This document shows, piece after piece, positions 53,780 through 61,964 of a stretch of 62,217 bases of DNA (position 1 is the first letter of the stretch; the number at the start of each line of letters is the position of its first letter). A program made the position numbers and the translations under genes. Below the pieces are notes generated by a model. The model was not told the origin of the DNA, did no database searches, and was given only the letters and a program-made list of their open reading frames with translations. Origin of the DNA: Paenibacillus sp. HB172176 (GTDB lineage: Bacteria; Bacillota; Bacilli; Paenibacillales; Paenibacillaceae); the NCBI RefSeq assembly GCF_011947265.1, contig NZ_JAATHD010000005.1:302683-364899 (forward strand). The letters are read 5' to 3'.

Positions 53780-55042
53780 ATGCTGGTCTATTTCAAAGAT
53801 TTCATTATTAATGTTTTCTTTATCTTTTCTCCGCTCGTATTCTATCCTTACATCTACAAAACCAAATCCAATCCGTTCCTCTATCCACTATTCATGTACA
53901 GTCTGTTCGCATTCGCGCTCGTCATAACGATGACCTTTCCGATAAAGGTGGGCGGAATCATATATGATTTTCGTTCTGTTCCTCTGGTGCTGGGCTCCTT
54001 GTACGGCGGGCTTCCTGTGCTGGGATTGCTCTATGTCACCTTGCAAATCTATCGATATTGTATGGGCAGTCCTCATGGAATAATGTACGCGCTTGCGTTA
54101 CTGCCCAGCATGATAATTATGGCCCTGATGGTCAAAAGATTTGCCGGCATGAAGCTCTCTAGCAAGATAATATTCGCGATTCTGTTAAGCTTCCTGATCA
54201 AGCTCCTCACATTCACAATTTATCTTAGAGCAATCGACCAAATAGAGTTGCTGTTCAACAAACCGATTGCAATTGTAGAAACCTATCTGATTCAAGCGGC
54301 TGTCATTGCTCTTTGCGTTTATTTGATTGAGTTTCTAAACAGACATTTTCACATGCAAGAGGAAATCGCCAGAAGCGAGAAGATTATGATTGTAAGCGAT
54401 CTCGCCGCTTCTGTGGCCCATGAGATTCGAAATCCGCTGACTGTGGTGAAGGGATTCATCCAATTGCTGGGCTCCGACAACATAAGCAAAGAGAAGAACA
54501 GCTATTACAAGCAAATTTGTCTGGAGGAGCTCCAGAGAGCGGAGATCATTATTAACGACTATCTGTCGCTGGCAAAGCCGGATCCTGAGACGGTTGAAGA
54601 TATACACGTGAGAGATGAGCTTGATTATCTGTCGAATCTCCTTAACACTTACGCTGTTTATAATAATATTGGGGTCGAGACGGAATCGGGCTCCGATTCC
54701 AAGGTCATTATTCTTGGAGACAAGTACAAATTCAGACAAGCTATTATTAATATCGGGAAAAACGCCATCGAGGCTATGAGCAAAGGAGGAATGCTGAGGC
54801 TGGGCATGCAGTGCTCGAATGAGTCCGTAACCGTTTCGGTCCAGGATAACGGAGTCGGCATGAGCTCCGAGCAAATTAAGAGGTTGGGCATTCCTTATTA
54901 TTCGACGAAGGATAAGGGGACCGGGCTTGGTACAATGGTCTCATTCGCAATTATTAAGAAGATGAACGGCAAGATCGATATTAAGAGCGAAGTAGGCAAG
55001 GGAACGGTATGCAAGCTGATATTTCCCCGAAAAATGAATTAA
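53780..55042 (+). CDS. KinB-like sensor histidine kinase with multi-span membrane domain
   Basis: 420 residues; GGAGG 5 nt before the ATG. Residues 1 to about 185 hold five or six membrane spans of the 5TM-LytS type (GGIIYDFRSVPLVLGSLYGG is that family's signature loop). A short linker leads to HisKA with ASVAHEIRNPLTVVKGFIQLL (phospho-His near 214). The HATPase has N-box NIGKNAIEAM and G-boxes DNGVGM and GTGLGTMVSFAIIKKM. The layout matches sporulation kinase KinB and relatives that feed Spo0F. No response regulator gene is adjacent, which supports an orphan phosphorelay kinase. Confidence 0.88.
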   Translation: MLVYFKDFIINVFFIFSPLVFYPYIYKTKSNPFLYPLFMYSLFAFALVITMTFPIKVGGIIYDFRSVPLVLGSLYGGLPVLGLLYVTLQIYRYCMGSPHGIMYALALLPSMIIMALMVKRFAGMKLSSKIIFAILLSFLIKLLTFTIYLRAIDQIELLFNKPIAIVETYLIQAAVIALCVYLIEFLNRHFHMQEEIARSEKIMIVSDLAASVAHEIRNPLTVVKGFIQLLGSDNISKEKNSYYKQICLEELQRAEIIINDYLSLAKPDPETVEDIHVRDELDYLSNLLNTYAVYNNIGVETESGSDSKVIILGDKYKFRQAIINIGKNAIEAMSKGGMLRLGMQCSNESVTVSVQDNGVGMSSEQIKRLGIPYYSTKDKGTGLGTMVSFAIIKKMNGKIDIKSEVGKGTVCKLIFPRKMN

Positions 55043-55161
55043 TCCCGGTATGCGGGAAATCCGCAAGATGATTTTCAGCAGATCTTCAGGCTGCTTTCAT
55101 GTTGGAAGATCGTTGTGCAAGTATAATAATGGAAACCATATGCACAGGAGCTGATTATCAT

Positions 55162-55485
55162 ATGAATTTATCTTCGGTATCGGGAAACAGCGCGTCATTC
55201 TATTCAACAAGCACTAGCTCAAACGACACGGCGGCTTTGGAGAAGCAGCTAGAGAAGCTCCAGACAGAGCTGAAGGATATAGCTGCCAGCAAAGAGGATG
55301 AGAAAACGAAGCAAGCGAAGACCCAGCAGCTTCAACAGCAAATTCAGATGATTCAGCAGCAAATCGCTCGTCAACAAGCGAATAAGACGCAAAATGCGCA
55401 AGCTGTGCAAAATGTTTCGAGCAATAACGGGAGCGCCGCTGCCAAAAACGGAATTGCTCAGAACGCTATAGATTTTCGGGTTTAA
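55162..55485 (+). CDS. FlxA-like coiled-coil protein
   Basis: 107 residues from the ATG at 55162 (AGGAG about 12 nt upstream). Ser/Thr-rich first 30 residues, then a long coiled coil from about 33 to 75 (LEKQLEKLQTELKDI, QQLQQQIQMIQQQI), with a Gln/Ala/Asn-rich tail. Such small proteins are annotated FlxA-like; their function is unknown. A TATAAT with near-extended context lies at 55122. No flagellar genes are nearby. Confidence 0.75.
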   Translation: MNLSSVSGNSASFYSTSTSSNDTAALEKQLEKLQTELKDIAASKEDEKTKQAKTQQLQQQIQMIQQQIARQQANKTQNAQAVQNVSSNNGSAAAKNGIAQNAIDFRV

Positions 55486-55883
55486 ATGTTTCAAAATCGC
55501 AAGCATGGGTATATATCATGTGAGCGAAGTGATTGCCGGCCTACGCGTAAACGCTGGGTTGGCAGTAGTGTCAAGCTCAATTCGTGAAAAGCTTGGACAG
55601 TCTAAGCCGCATATGCATGTTTGCCGAACCAGGCAAAGGACTGTCTGCAAGGATAGCATGAAGCAAGCAATGTACTGATGCCATGTTTCCTAAGAAGAAA
55701 CGCCTCCCGGTCTCCTTTCAGGAGAAGTCGGGAGGCGTTTCTCGCATCATGACGAGAATGGCATCGAAGAGAACTGCCCCAATCCCCGCCAAAAATATTT
55801 TTTGGAATACGCAGGAACTTAACATTCACCGACGAGGATTTCTTGTACAATAGGGTTAGAATTCTACGTCGGAGGTTATAAAC
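55486..55883. other. non-coding stretch before the MFS gene
   Basis: 398 bp. It contains the strong hairpin at 55698-55740 and a TACAAT -10-like box at 55846-55851 ahead of the MFS gene. A 52-codon frame from a GTG at 55520 has no ribosome site and is not called. Nothing else was recognised. Confidence 0.45.
55698..55740. terminator. stable hairpin, terminator or leader element
   Basis: 12-bp arms AAACGCCTCCCG / CGGGAGGCGTTT around an inner TCTCC-TTTCA-GGAGA hairpin. No T-run follows on the plus strand, so it could be an intrinsic terminator with weak tail or a structured repeat. Confidence 0.5.
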
Positions 55884-57179
55884 ATGAAACCGTTCACAAA
55901 AACAGAGAAAAGCTGGATGCTGTATGATTCGGGGACCTCGGCTCATTCGGTTATTATTTCCACTGCAGTCTTCCCGTTGTTCTTCAAAGCGGCAGCGGAA
56001 GACGCAGGCATTGAGGCGGCCAACTCAACCGCCTATCTGGGCTACACCGTCGCGATCGCAACCTTCATTCTGGCGATACTTGCGCCGATTTTGGGCACTA
56101 TTGCCGATTATGAAGGAATGAAGAAGAAGATGTTTGGCTTCTTCAGCTTGCTCGGCGTGACGTTCACGGCCTTTCTGACCTTCGTGCCGGGCGAGCATTG
56201 GCTGCTGCTGCTTATCTTCTACACCATTGCGGCGATTGGCGCTTCAGGCTCGAATGTGTTCTACGACGCCTTTCTTGTCGATGTCACCGAGGAGAGCCGA
56301 ATGAATCGCATCTCCTCCCGGGGCTTTGCAATCGGCTATATTGGCAGTACGATTCCGTTTATTGTTGCCATCGCTATTATCATTTTGGCGCAAGAGGAGA
56401 TTCTGCCCCTGTCAACCCCAACCGCCAGCAAAATGGCTTTTTTCATTACGGCGGTCTGGTGGCTCGGATTTTCGCTGCCAATGCTGCGGAATGTCGCGCA
56501 GAAGCATTTCCGCCCAAGGGAGCCGCGGCTTATTGTGAACAGCTTCAAGCGCCTCGGAGAAACGCTTTCGGAAATCAAGGAATACCGCGCACTATTTCTA
56601 TTCCTGCTCGCTTATTTCTTCTACATTGATGGTGTCGGCACGATTATTACGATGTCCACCGCTTACGGAAGCGATCTTGGAATCGAATCGACAACTCTCC
56701 TTATTATTCTCTTTGTGACGCAAGTAGTGGCTGCTCCCTTTGCCATTCTATTCGGCAGGCTTGCTGACCGATTCTCCGGCAAAAAAATGTTGTATGTCGG
56801 CATCATCATCTATATCATCGTGTGTGTGTATGCGTATTTCATGAAATCGGCGCTCGATTTCTGGATTCTGGCTATGCTTGTCGCCTCGTCGCAAGGCGGG
56901 ATTCAGGCGCTTAGCCGCGCTTACTTTGCCCGGATGGTGCCTAAGGAGAAGGCGAACCAGTTTTTTGGTTTTTACAATATTTTTGGAAAATTCGCTTCTG
57001 TTATGGGGCCGCTGCTAGTAGGCTTGACCTCCCAGTTGACGGGGAAGTCGAATATCGGCGTGTTTAGTCTTGTAATCTTATTCCTGATCGGCATGATCCT
57101 GCTCGCGCGCGTGCCGAATGAAGAGGAAGCTGTAAGCATCGTCTCTGGCGGGGATGGGTCGAAGGATGCGGCATTATGA
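55884..57179 (+). CDS. UMF1-type (Atg22-like) MFS transporter
   Basis: 431 residues, twelve predicted spans. Opens with KTEKSWMLYDSGTSAHSVII, close to the DWANSAY start of UMF1/Atg22 members, and has NVFYDAFLVDV and NQFFGFYNIFGKFASVMGPLL typical of the family. Cargo is unknown; some relatives move amino acids. GGAGGT 9-10 nt before the ATG. Monocistronic. Confidence 0.87.
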   Translation: MKPFTKTEKSWMLYDSGTSAHSVIISTAVFPLFFKAAAEDAGIEAANSTAYLGYTVAIATFILAILAPILGTIADYEGMKKKMFGFFSLLGVTFTAFLTFVPGEHWLLLLIFYTIAAIGASGSNVFYDAFLVDVTEESRMNRISSRGFAIGYIGSTIPFIVAIAIIILAQEEILPLSTPTASKMAFFITAVWWLGFSLPMLRNVAQKHFRPREPRLIVNSFKRLGETLSEIKEYRALFLFLLAYFFYIDGVGTIITMSTAYGSDLGIESTTLLIILFVTQVVAAPFAILFGRLADRFSGKKMLYVGIIIYIIVCVYAYFMKSALDFWILAMLVASSQGGIQALSRAYFARMVPKEKANQFFGFYNIFGKFASVMGPLLVGLTSQLTGKSNIGVFSLVILFLIGMILLARVPNEEEAVSIVSGGDGSKDAAL

Positions 57180-57306
57180 AGAGCATTGTGAGGATTTCAG
57201 AAGGTATGGATTGAAATCAGGAGTACGAGAAGTAAATTGCGGTAGCCATCTGCTCATTTGTTGGTTAAAATTATGACACAGTATAGAGAAAGAGAAGGTG
57301 TGGGAG

Positions 57307-57864
57307 ATGGAAGTGAAGTTTTGTTCAAGCTGCGGACAGGAGATGGAGACGCGCGAGGTGGACGGTGTTCAAAGACGGGCTTGCAAGTCTTGCAGCTTCG
57401 TGCACTGGGGCAACTACAGTATTGGCGCCGGGGCGTTGGTGAAGAAGGATGACAAGCTGCTGCTTGTGCGAAGGGCGCAGGAGCCGGGCAAGGGGTATTG
57501 GACGAATCCAGGAGGCTATATCGAACAATTGGAGCCGATTGAGGAGACCATTGAGCGAGAGGTGCTGGAAGAATGCGGAGTTGTTGCCGAGGTGCTCGGC
57601 GTAGCGGCATTGAGAGATCAGCCTAGAGCTATTCATAATGTATATATTGCGTTCGAAATGGAATATATAAGCGGCGACCCGACTCCCGACGATGTGGAGG
57701 TGGATGCCGCAGGCTTCTATAGCGTAGAAGAGATGGAGACAATGAATGTTGCGCCATTCACGAAGTGGCTGATTGATGTGGCGTTTCGAGGCCAGTCCCG
57801 CGGTCTTCTGAAGGATGAAGCTCCGATTGTGCCTCTGAATGGCAATGGCTTGTTTCGCGTATAG
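57307..57864 (+). CDS. Nudix hydrolase with N-terminal zinc ribbon
   Basis: 185 residues from the ATG at 57307 (GAAGGTG upstream); a GTG at 57298 is possible. Zinc ribbon CSSC...CKSC at about 5-31. A complete Nudix box, GYIEQLEPIEETIEREVLEECG, fits Gx5Ex7REUxEExGU at about 65-87. The layout is that of NADH-pyrophosphatase-like and other Nudix enzymes with a zinc finger. Substrate unknown. Confidence 0.9.
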   Translation: MEVKFCSSCGQEMETREVDGVQRRACKSCSFVHWGNYSIGAGALVKKDDKLLLVRRAQEPGKGYWTNPGGYIEQLEPIEETIEREVLEECGVVAEVLGVAALRDQPRAIHNVYIAFEMEYISGDPTPDDVEVDAAGFYSVEEMETMNVAPFTKWLIDVAFRGQSRGLLKDEAPIVPLNGNGLFRV

Positions 57865-58176
57865 CAGTGCTGTGTATGAATCGCATGAATCATATTCGGA
57901 AGCTGGTTTTTCTGCATAAACAGGAAAAGCTCCATTATATATAGCCTCCTTTACTCCATTCCGCCTACCAGACCGGAAAAACTCCAGTATATATCCCTCT
58001 GTGTCGAGAAATTGTAAGCTAGATATAAGCAGGAGTAGATCCTGTATAAATTCGTTTCAATCCCTCCTCTCAAGGTTAATAGTCTCAAGAGTGATCCAAA
58101 CGCTTGTGAATTGCGTGTCACTACATATCAAGCGAAATCATTCTAAAGTATACAGAGGGAGGAGGTGAAACGACAA
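57865..58176. other. intergenic region with two copies of a small repeat
   Basis: 312 bp. Holds CAGGAAAAGCTCCATTATATATAG (57921-57944) and ACCGGAAAAACTCCAGTATATATCCC written here as two parts: ACCGGAAAAACTCC (57972-57985) plus AGTATATATCCC. A promoter for the following secreted-protein genes should lie in 58030-58160, but no clear -35/-10 pair was found. Confidence 0.45.
57921..57997. repeat. small palindromic repeat, copies 2 and 3
   Basis: Two units 51 bp apart share GGAAAA(G/A)CTCCA(T/G)TATATAT. Together with the copy at 53647 they give a consensus CnGGAAAArCTCCAnTATA. The unit at 57921 also pairs with AGCTGGTTTTTCTG just upstream, forming a possible hairpin. Confidence 0.5.
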
Positions 58177-59334
58177 TTGATCGACACAAACAGAATACGA
58201 TCTGTTCTGATGTTGTCCGGAATAACAGGATGCCTGGTGGCGCTGGGGTTCGTTCTGCAAGCCATGTTCGCGCCGCAGGTGTCCGCGGGAATATTAGGCG
58301 ATGTGATTAGTGGGATCGTTCAAGAGGAAGAACCGCAAGCGGAGGCAGATTCTAAAAGCGCAGATGGGAATGAAGCTGTGCCGGATGAAAGCTCGACTAG
58401 CGATGAAGACTCGGGAGACGGATTATTGTCGCTAGACTTGCCATCCTTGAAGATCGATACGCCTGTTGCAGAAGTGGAAACGCCCAAAGCGCAGGTGTCT
58501 GGTGATGGATTGATTCCTTCGGTAGAGGTGACAACACCATCCGTTCAGATTGAAACGCCTGTCGCTTCCATTGACCTTCCTAAAGTGAATACAGAGATAT
58601 CAACGGACGATTCATCGATCCTTCAAATTGAAGGCGAAGATGATGATTCGGATTTGTTGATTGATACACCAATCGTCGATGTAGATATCGATATGGAAAC
58701 TACCGCATTGCCTAATATTCCTGATTCTGTAGAGGACTTACCTTCACTAGCGCCAACTGCAGAGCCGACATTGGTTCCGGAAACGTCGTCACCGATTGCG
58801 ACTGTTACAATCACGGTGCCCAAAGCGACGCCGACGACAGATGACGTTGGAATCGCAACAACATCGCCGACTGAGGAAACATCCGAGAGCCTGACAGCAG
58901 AACCAACGGCTGCGTCAAAGGAAGAGCCCACAGCCTTACCAACAGTGGATGTGACAGTGAGGCTTGCTCCTGAATCGCCGAAAAGTCCATCAAAGCCTGA
59001 TACGAAACCGACTGAACAAGTGAAACAAGGGAAAGAACATACTTCTTCTCAATCGGGGCCGAATAAGGATCAGGATAATCAATTGAAGGTTACGGCAATC
59101 GTTGTCAATACGAACAGTGGAGGCAATCAATCTTCGCAAGTCGGCGCTGGTGCGCAGGGAGCTGCGTGGAATATGCAGCCGGTTGTGACAGGAATCTTTC
59201 AATCAGAGAAGCTTAATCGCACCAGCGTGCGATTAGCTGAAAATTATTCATTGGGTCTGGATCAGTGGTGTCAACCGCCGCCGGAACGCCCGCCGCAAAC
59301 ATCTTCTTCTCACTCAACCAAGATTGACCACTAA
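58177..59334 (+). CDS. secreted acidic low-complexity protein of unknown function
   Basis: 385 residues from the TTG at 58177 (GGAGGAGGTGA 8 nt upstream); a GTG at 58165 lies inside the RBS. N-terminal hydrophobic segment (VLMLSGITGCLVALGFVLQ) is a signal peptide or anchor. The mature region, to about 200, is acidic with spaced TPV/TPS motifs (LKIDTPVAEVETP, VEVTTPSVQIETPVASIDLP). Then a Thr/Pro/Glu-rich segment, a Lys/Pro/Gln-rich part, and a C-terminus with VTAIVVNTNSGGNQSSQ and PPPERPPQTSSS. No known domain recognised. Only 27 bp before the repeat protein gene, so probably one operon. Confidence 0.65.
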   Translation: MIDTNRIRSVLMLSGITGCLVALGFVLQAMFAPQVSAGILGDVISGIVQEEEPQAEADSKSADGNEAVPDESSTSDEDSGDGLLSLDLPSLKIDTPVAEVETPKAQVSGDGLIPSVEVTTPSVQIETPVASIDLPKVNTEISTDDSSILQIEGEDDDSDLLIDTPIVDVDIDMETTALPNIPDSVEDLPSLAPTAEPTLVPETSSPIATVTITVPKATPTTDDVGIATTSPTEETSESLTAEPTAASKEEPTALPTVDVTVRLAPESPKSPSKPDTKPTEQVKQGKEHTSSQSGPNKDQDNQLKVTAIVVNTNSGGNQSSQVGAGAQGAAWNMQPVVTGIFQSEKLNRTSVRLAENYSLGLDQWCQPPPERPPQTSSSHSTKIDH

Positions 59335-59361
59335 TTAAAAATGAGAAGGAGTGTTTGTAAA

Positions 59362-60147
59362 ATGAAAAAATGTCCACAATGGGTGAAGGTTTCTATGTTC
59401 TCAGGTGCGTTGTTAGTTGGCGGAATTGTTGCTTCCGGTGTTACTCATGCTTCCAGTTTAACTCAGAATGGTCTTGGACTTGGTCTAGGAATTGGCGTGA
59501 ATGTAGATACGCAGATCAGCGCTGAGTCTTCCTATGAGAGTGATTATTCAAACAGTCGTTCGAATGGAAGCGGGATGCTATCCGTAAGCGAAAGCAGCAC
59601 GGATGTGCAAGCGGGTCTGGGTCTGAACGTTGCAGCAACAGCCGAGTCGGACACGAGCGCAAGCTATGAGTCGAACGACGAGTGGGACAACGACCAAACG
59701 GCATCCGAGAGCGAAAGCAGCACGGATGTGCAAGCGGGTCTGGGCCTGAACGTGGCTGCGGCAGCGGAGTCGAACACGAGCGCAAGCTATGAGTCGAACG
59801 ACGAGTGGGACAACGACCAAACGGCATCCATGAGCGAAAGCAGTACGGAAGTGCAAGCGGGTCTGGGTCTGAACGTTGCAGCAACAGCCGAGTCGGACAC
59901 GAGCGCAAGCTATGCGTCAGACAACGACAACAACAGCACTTGGAACGAAACAGCTAGCAACATTGATGCAGGTGTGGGGGTACAAGCAAATGTAGATGCT
60001 TCCTCCGAAACGATGTATCAAGCTTCATCGGATAATGATGATTACTCTTATAGCAGTGGCAGCATGTCCTCCAATCAAGCTAATATTGGACTCTGGGTCC
60101 AAGCGATGTTGGAGCAATCGAATCATTACCACTACATGATGAGGTAA
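59362..60147 (+). CDS. secreted repeat protein with three 41-residue units
   Basis: 261 residues from the ATG at 59362 (AAGGAGTG upstream). Signal peptide to about residue 32 (GALLVGGIVASGVTHAS). Then GLGLGLGIGVNVD, three 41-residue repeats (each SESSTDVQAGLGLNVAA then Asp/Ser/Asn-rich), a looser unit (DAGVGVQANVDASSET) and NIGLWVQAMLEQ near the end. Hydrophobic QAGLGLNVA strands alternate with acidic stretches. No known family; a surface, matrix or spore-layer protein is conceivable. Followed by a strong terminator. Confidence 0.7.
   Translation: MKKCPQWVKVSMFSGALLVGGIVASGVTHASSLTQNGLGLGLGIGVNVDTQISAESSYESDYSNSRSNGSGMLSVSESSTDVQAGLGLNVAATAESDTSASYESNDEWDNDQTASESESSTDVQAGLGLNVAAAAESNTSASYESNDEWDNDQTASMSESSTEVQAGLGLNVAATAESDTSASYASDNDNNSTWNETASNIDAGVGVQANVDASSETMYQASSDNDDYSYSSGSMSSNQANIGLWVQAMLEQSNHYHYMMR
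59587..59914 (+). repeat. tandem 123-bp coding repeat
   Basis: Units begin at 59587, 59710 and 59833 with AGCGAAAGCAG; the period is exactly 123 bp (41 codons). The first two are nearly identical; the third diverges after 59914. Recent duplication is likely. Confidence 0.9.
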
Positions 60148-60174
60148 GCAACAAAAAGGTAAGCAACACAATTG

Positions 60175-60219
60175 AAATGGCGGCGCTTAGGTTTTCTCCC
60201 TAAGCGCCGCCATTTTTTT
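60175..60219 (+). terminator. rho-independent terminator
   Basis: 17-bp perfect stem AAATGGCGGCGCTTAGG / CCTAAGCGCCGCCATTT with a 7-nt loop, then a T-run. Ends the operon of the two secreted low-complexity proteins. Confidence 0.92.
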
Positions 60220-60345
60220 ATACACGAAATATAACGATCATAATTATCCTGTCTCATTGCCAATAAATCTTGCCCGTCCACACTTCAGGCTCTGAGCTCG
60301 CATAGCATATAAAGTTGAATAGAATGCGAGAGGCAGGCGAGCGAA

Positions 60346-61032
60346 ATGAAGGACATTGGCGTCATAATGGAAATTCCATTCAATAGCAGAGAGTATAGCA
60401 AACAAATCTATGATCGGAACTGGATTAATTACCGCATGGAAATCACAATGAAATATACGGCGAAATGCTTGAAGCAGCAGACAAGCAGCGACTTCACTGC
60501 ACTGTTCCTGTACAAGGATGAGACGGAGCAGATGATCAAGGAGGCGCTGAGCCGATATGAGAAGCTTCCTCCGAATATTCGATTTGTGCCGGCGAGCCAG
60601 TCGAGATCCATCGCAGCAGAAGCTTTAAAGGATGCGAGCTTGACCTATTCCGTGCGGCTGGATTCAGATAACATGTTCGCGAAAGATTATATGGAGAGAT
60701 TGCGCGGCGCGACGGTAAAGCCGGACATACAAGCCATTGTCACGCAGCAAGGATATATTTATGATTCCATTCATCATAGACTCGCACGCGTAACCTATCC
60801 CTCGCCCTCTTTCTTTGCGCTAATCTATAAGACGGAGGAATTTCTCACAGGCAAAAAATATCCAATGCGCACGCATCATGATGCAATAAAGCTAAAGCAT
60901 ATGCTGATGCCGGGAAGGAATTTCGTTGTTGTCGTGCACAAAACAAACGCATTGAACGAGTTCAGAGTCGGCAGAAAGTCGGATTTGATCGAAAGCTCCA
61001 AGATCGCAGAGGTGTTAGACGCCTTCATTTGA
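60346..61032 (+). CDS. glycosyltransferase-like protein (GT-A type)
   Basis: 228 residues. The VRLDSDNMFAKDYMERL segment near residues 100-120 gives the DxD metal/nucleotide-sugar motif of GT-A enzymes, and the overall pattern recalls the putative rhamnosyl transferase family. No membrane span. Soluble, acceptor unknown. Start at the ATG after GCGAGCGAAATG; no strong RBS is visible, so the exact start is uncertain. Monocistronic. Confidence 0.65.
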   Translation: MKDIGVIMEIPFNSREYSKQIYDRNWINYRMEITMKYTAKCLKQQTSSDFTALFLYKDETEQMIKEALSRYEKLPPNIRFVPASQSRSIAAEALKDASLTYSVRLDSDNMFAKDYMERLRGATVKPDIQAIVTQQGYIYDSIHHRLARVTYPSPSFFALIYKTEEFLTGKKYPMRTHHDAIKLKHMLMPGRNFVVVVHKTNALNEFRVGRKSDLIESSKIAEVLDAFI

Positions 61033-61036
61033 GCGT

Positions 61037-61083
61037 ACAAAAAAAAGGATACGGTCCCGTGTTTATCGAGACTGCGTATCCTT
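61037..61083 (-). terminator. terminator of the 42-residue protein gene
   Basis: Minus strand: AAGGATACG / CGTATCCTT stem, then eight T (61039-61046 read as A on the plus strand). It lies 8 bp after the stop of the small gene and supports its reality. It may also end the glycosyltransferase transcript on the plus strand. Confidence 0.8.
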
Positions 61084-61090
61084 CTTTGCG

Positions 61091-61219
61091 TTATTTCTTG
61101 GTGCCGTGCTGCTTGCTCGCAAGAACGGCATTCTCTTGTCCTTGACCACGTTTTTTGTTCTTCTGAGCCTTGCGCTGGCTGTCTTGCACTTGTTGAACAA
61201 ACTCATTCGTATTATCCAT
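61091..61219 (-). CDS. small basic 42-residue protein
   Basis: ATG at 61219 with AGGAGG 6-7 nt upstream, TAA at 61091. Begins MDNTNEFVQQVQDSQRKA and ends SKQHGTKK; the middle is Lys/Gln/Asn-rich (KNKKRGQGQEN). No Cys, no hydrophobic segment. Composition is loosely like small acid-soluble or other spore-associated proteins, but no family is claimed. Good RBS plus dedicated terminator make a real gene likely. Confidence 0.7.
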   Translation of the reverse strand: MDNTNEFVQQVQDSQRKAQKNKKRGQGQENAVLASKQHGTKK

Positions 61220-61245
61220 AGTTATCCTCCTAACAAGTTTGTATT

Positions 61246-61686
61246 TTATTGAATTTGTGTACGCTGGTCCTCGGAAATTTCGCTTAACGCTTGTCCTGCA
61301 TCCTCTCCGGTCGTATTGCCCAATGATAGATCCCCAAGAGCAAGCACGCCGACCAGTCGATCGTTCTCTACAACGGGTAGGCGCCGAATTTGATGAGCCG
61401 CCATCAAATCAGCGGCTTCTTCCGCGTCCATATCCGGAGAAACCGTAATGATTGCCTCGCTCATCACATCTTGAACGGGACAAGACCCCGGACGTTTCTT
61501 CGCGTAGCCGCGCACGACCAAATCGCGATCTGTCACTACCCCTAGCAGCTTGCCGCTGTCCTCTACATGGACGACAGGGACAAATCCAATATCATTCTCC
61601 GCCATAATAACGGCAATCTCATATACATTGTCTCGCAAAGTCACGCATTTGCAGTCACTCGACATCAATTCGCTTACTTTCTTCAA
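61246..61686 (-). CDS. tandem CBS-domain protein
   Basis: 146 residues from a TTG at 61686 with AAAGGGG 8 nt upstream. Two CBS motifs: VSELMSSDCKCVTLRDNVYEIAVIM...VVTDRDLVVRG (about 4-60) and VQDVMSEAIITVSPDMDAEEAADLM...VVENDRLVGVLALGDL (about 71-125). These pairs bind adenine nucleotides and act as energy or stress sensors. The size matches the YhcV-type stand-alone CBS proteins of Bacillus. 26 bp upstream of the small basic gene. Confidence 0.9.
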   Translation of the reverse strand: MKKVSELMSSDCKCVTLRDNVYEIAVIMAENDIGFVPVVHVEDSGKLLGVVTDRDLVVRGYAKKRPGSCPVQDVMSEAIITVSPDMDAEEAADLMAAHQIRRLPVVENDRLVGVLALGDLSLGNTTGEDAGQALSEISEDQRTQIQ

Positions 61687-61964
61687 TTTCGCTGCCCCTT
61701 TCTTGCCTTAAAATGGTTACCCCCGCATAGCGTGCGCTATTTCGCGTGAAATTATCCATGATGATCGCGAATGGTCGCCCCTGTATAATGGCGGCGCTTG
61801 CAATTTCGGTTTATTAAAAAAATATTGGATATCGGATCGTTATAATTTTTTAAATAGGCATGTGCTATAGTAACAGAAGCGACCTGACAGGAGTGATATG
61901 AGCTTGAATAAAAACTGGATGCAACGCATGCTTTTTATATAATTTGAACTAAAGAAATCGATAG

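Noticed and set aside
55520..55678. 52-codon frame starting at a GTG
   Set aside because: No ribosome site, no family resemblance, and the frame is short enough to be chance.
59587..59914. Tandem repeats as a CRISPR array
   Set aside because: Units are 123 bp, in frame, contiguous and lack unique spacers; they are coding repeats.
61800..61964. Terminal inverted repeat and TA duplication of the IS630-type element
   Set aside because: Only one end is in the window, so the arms cannot be compared; no boundary is called.
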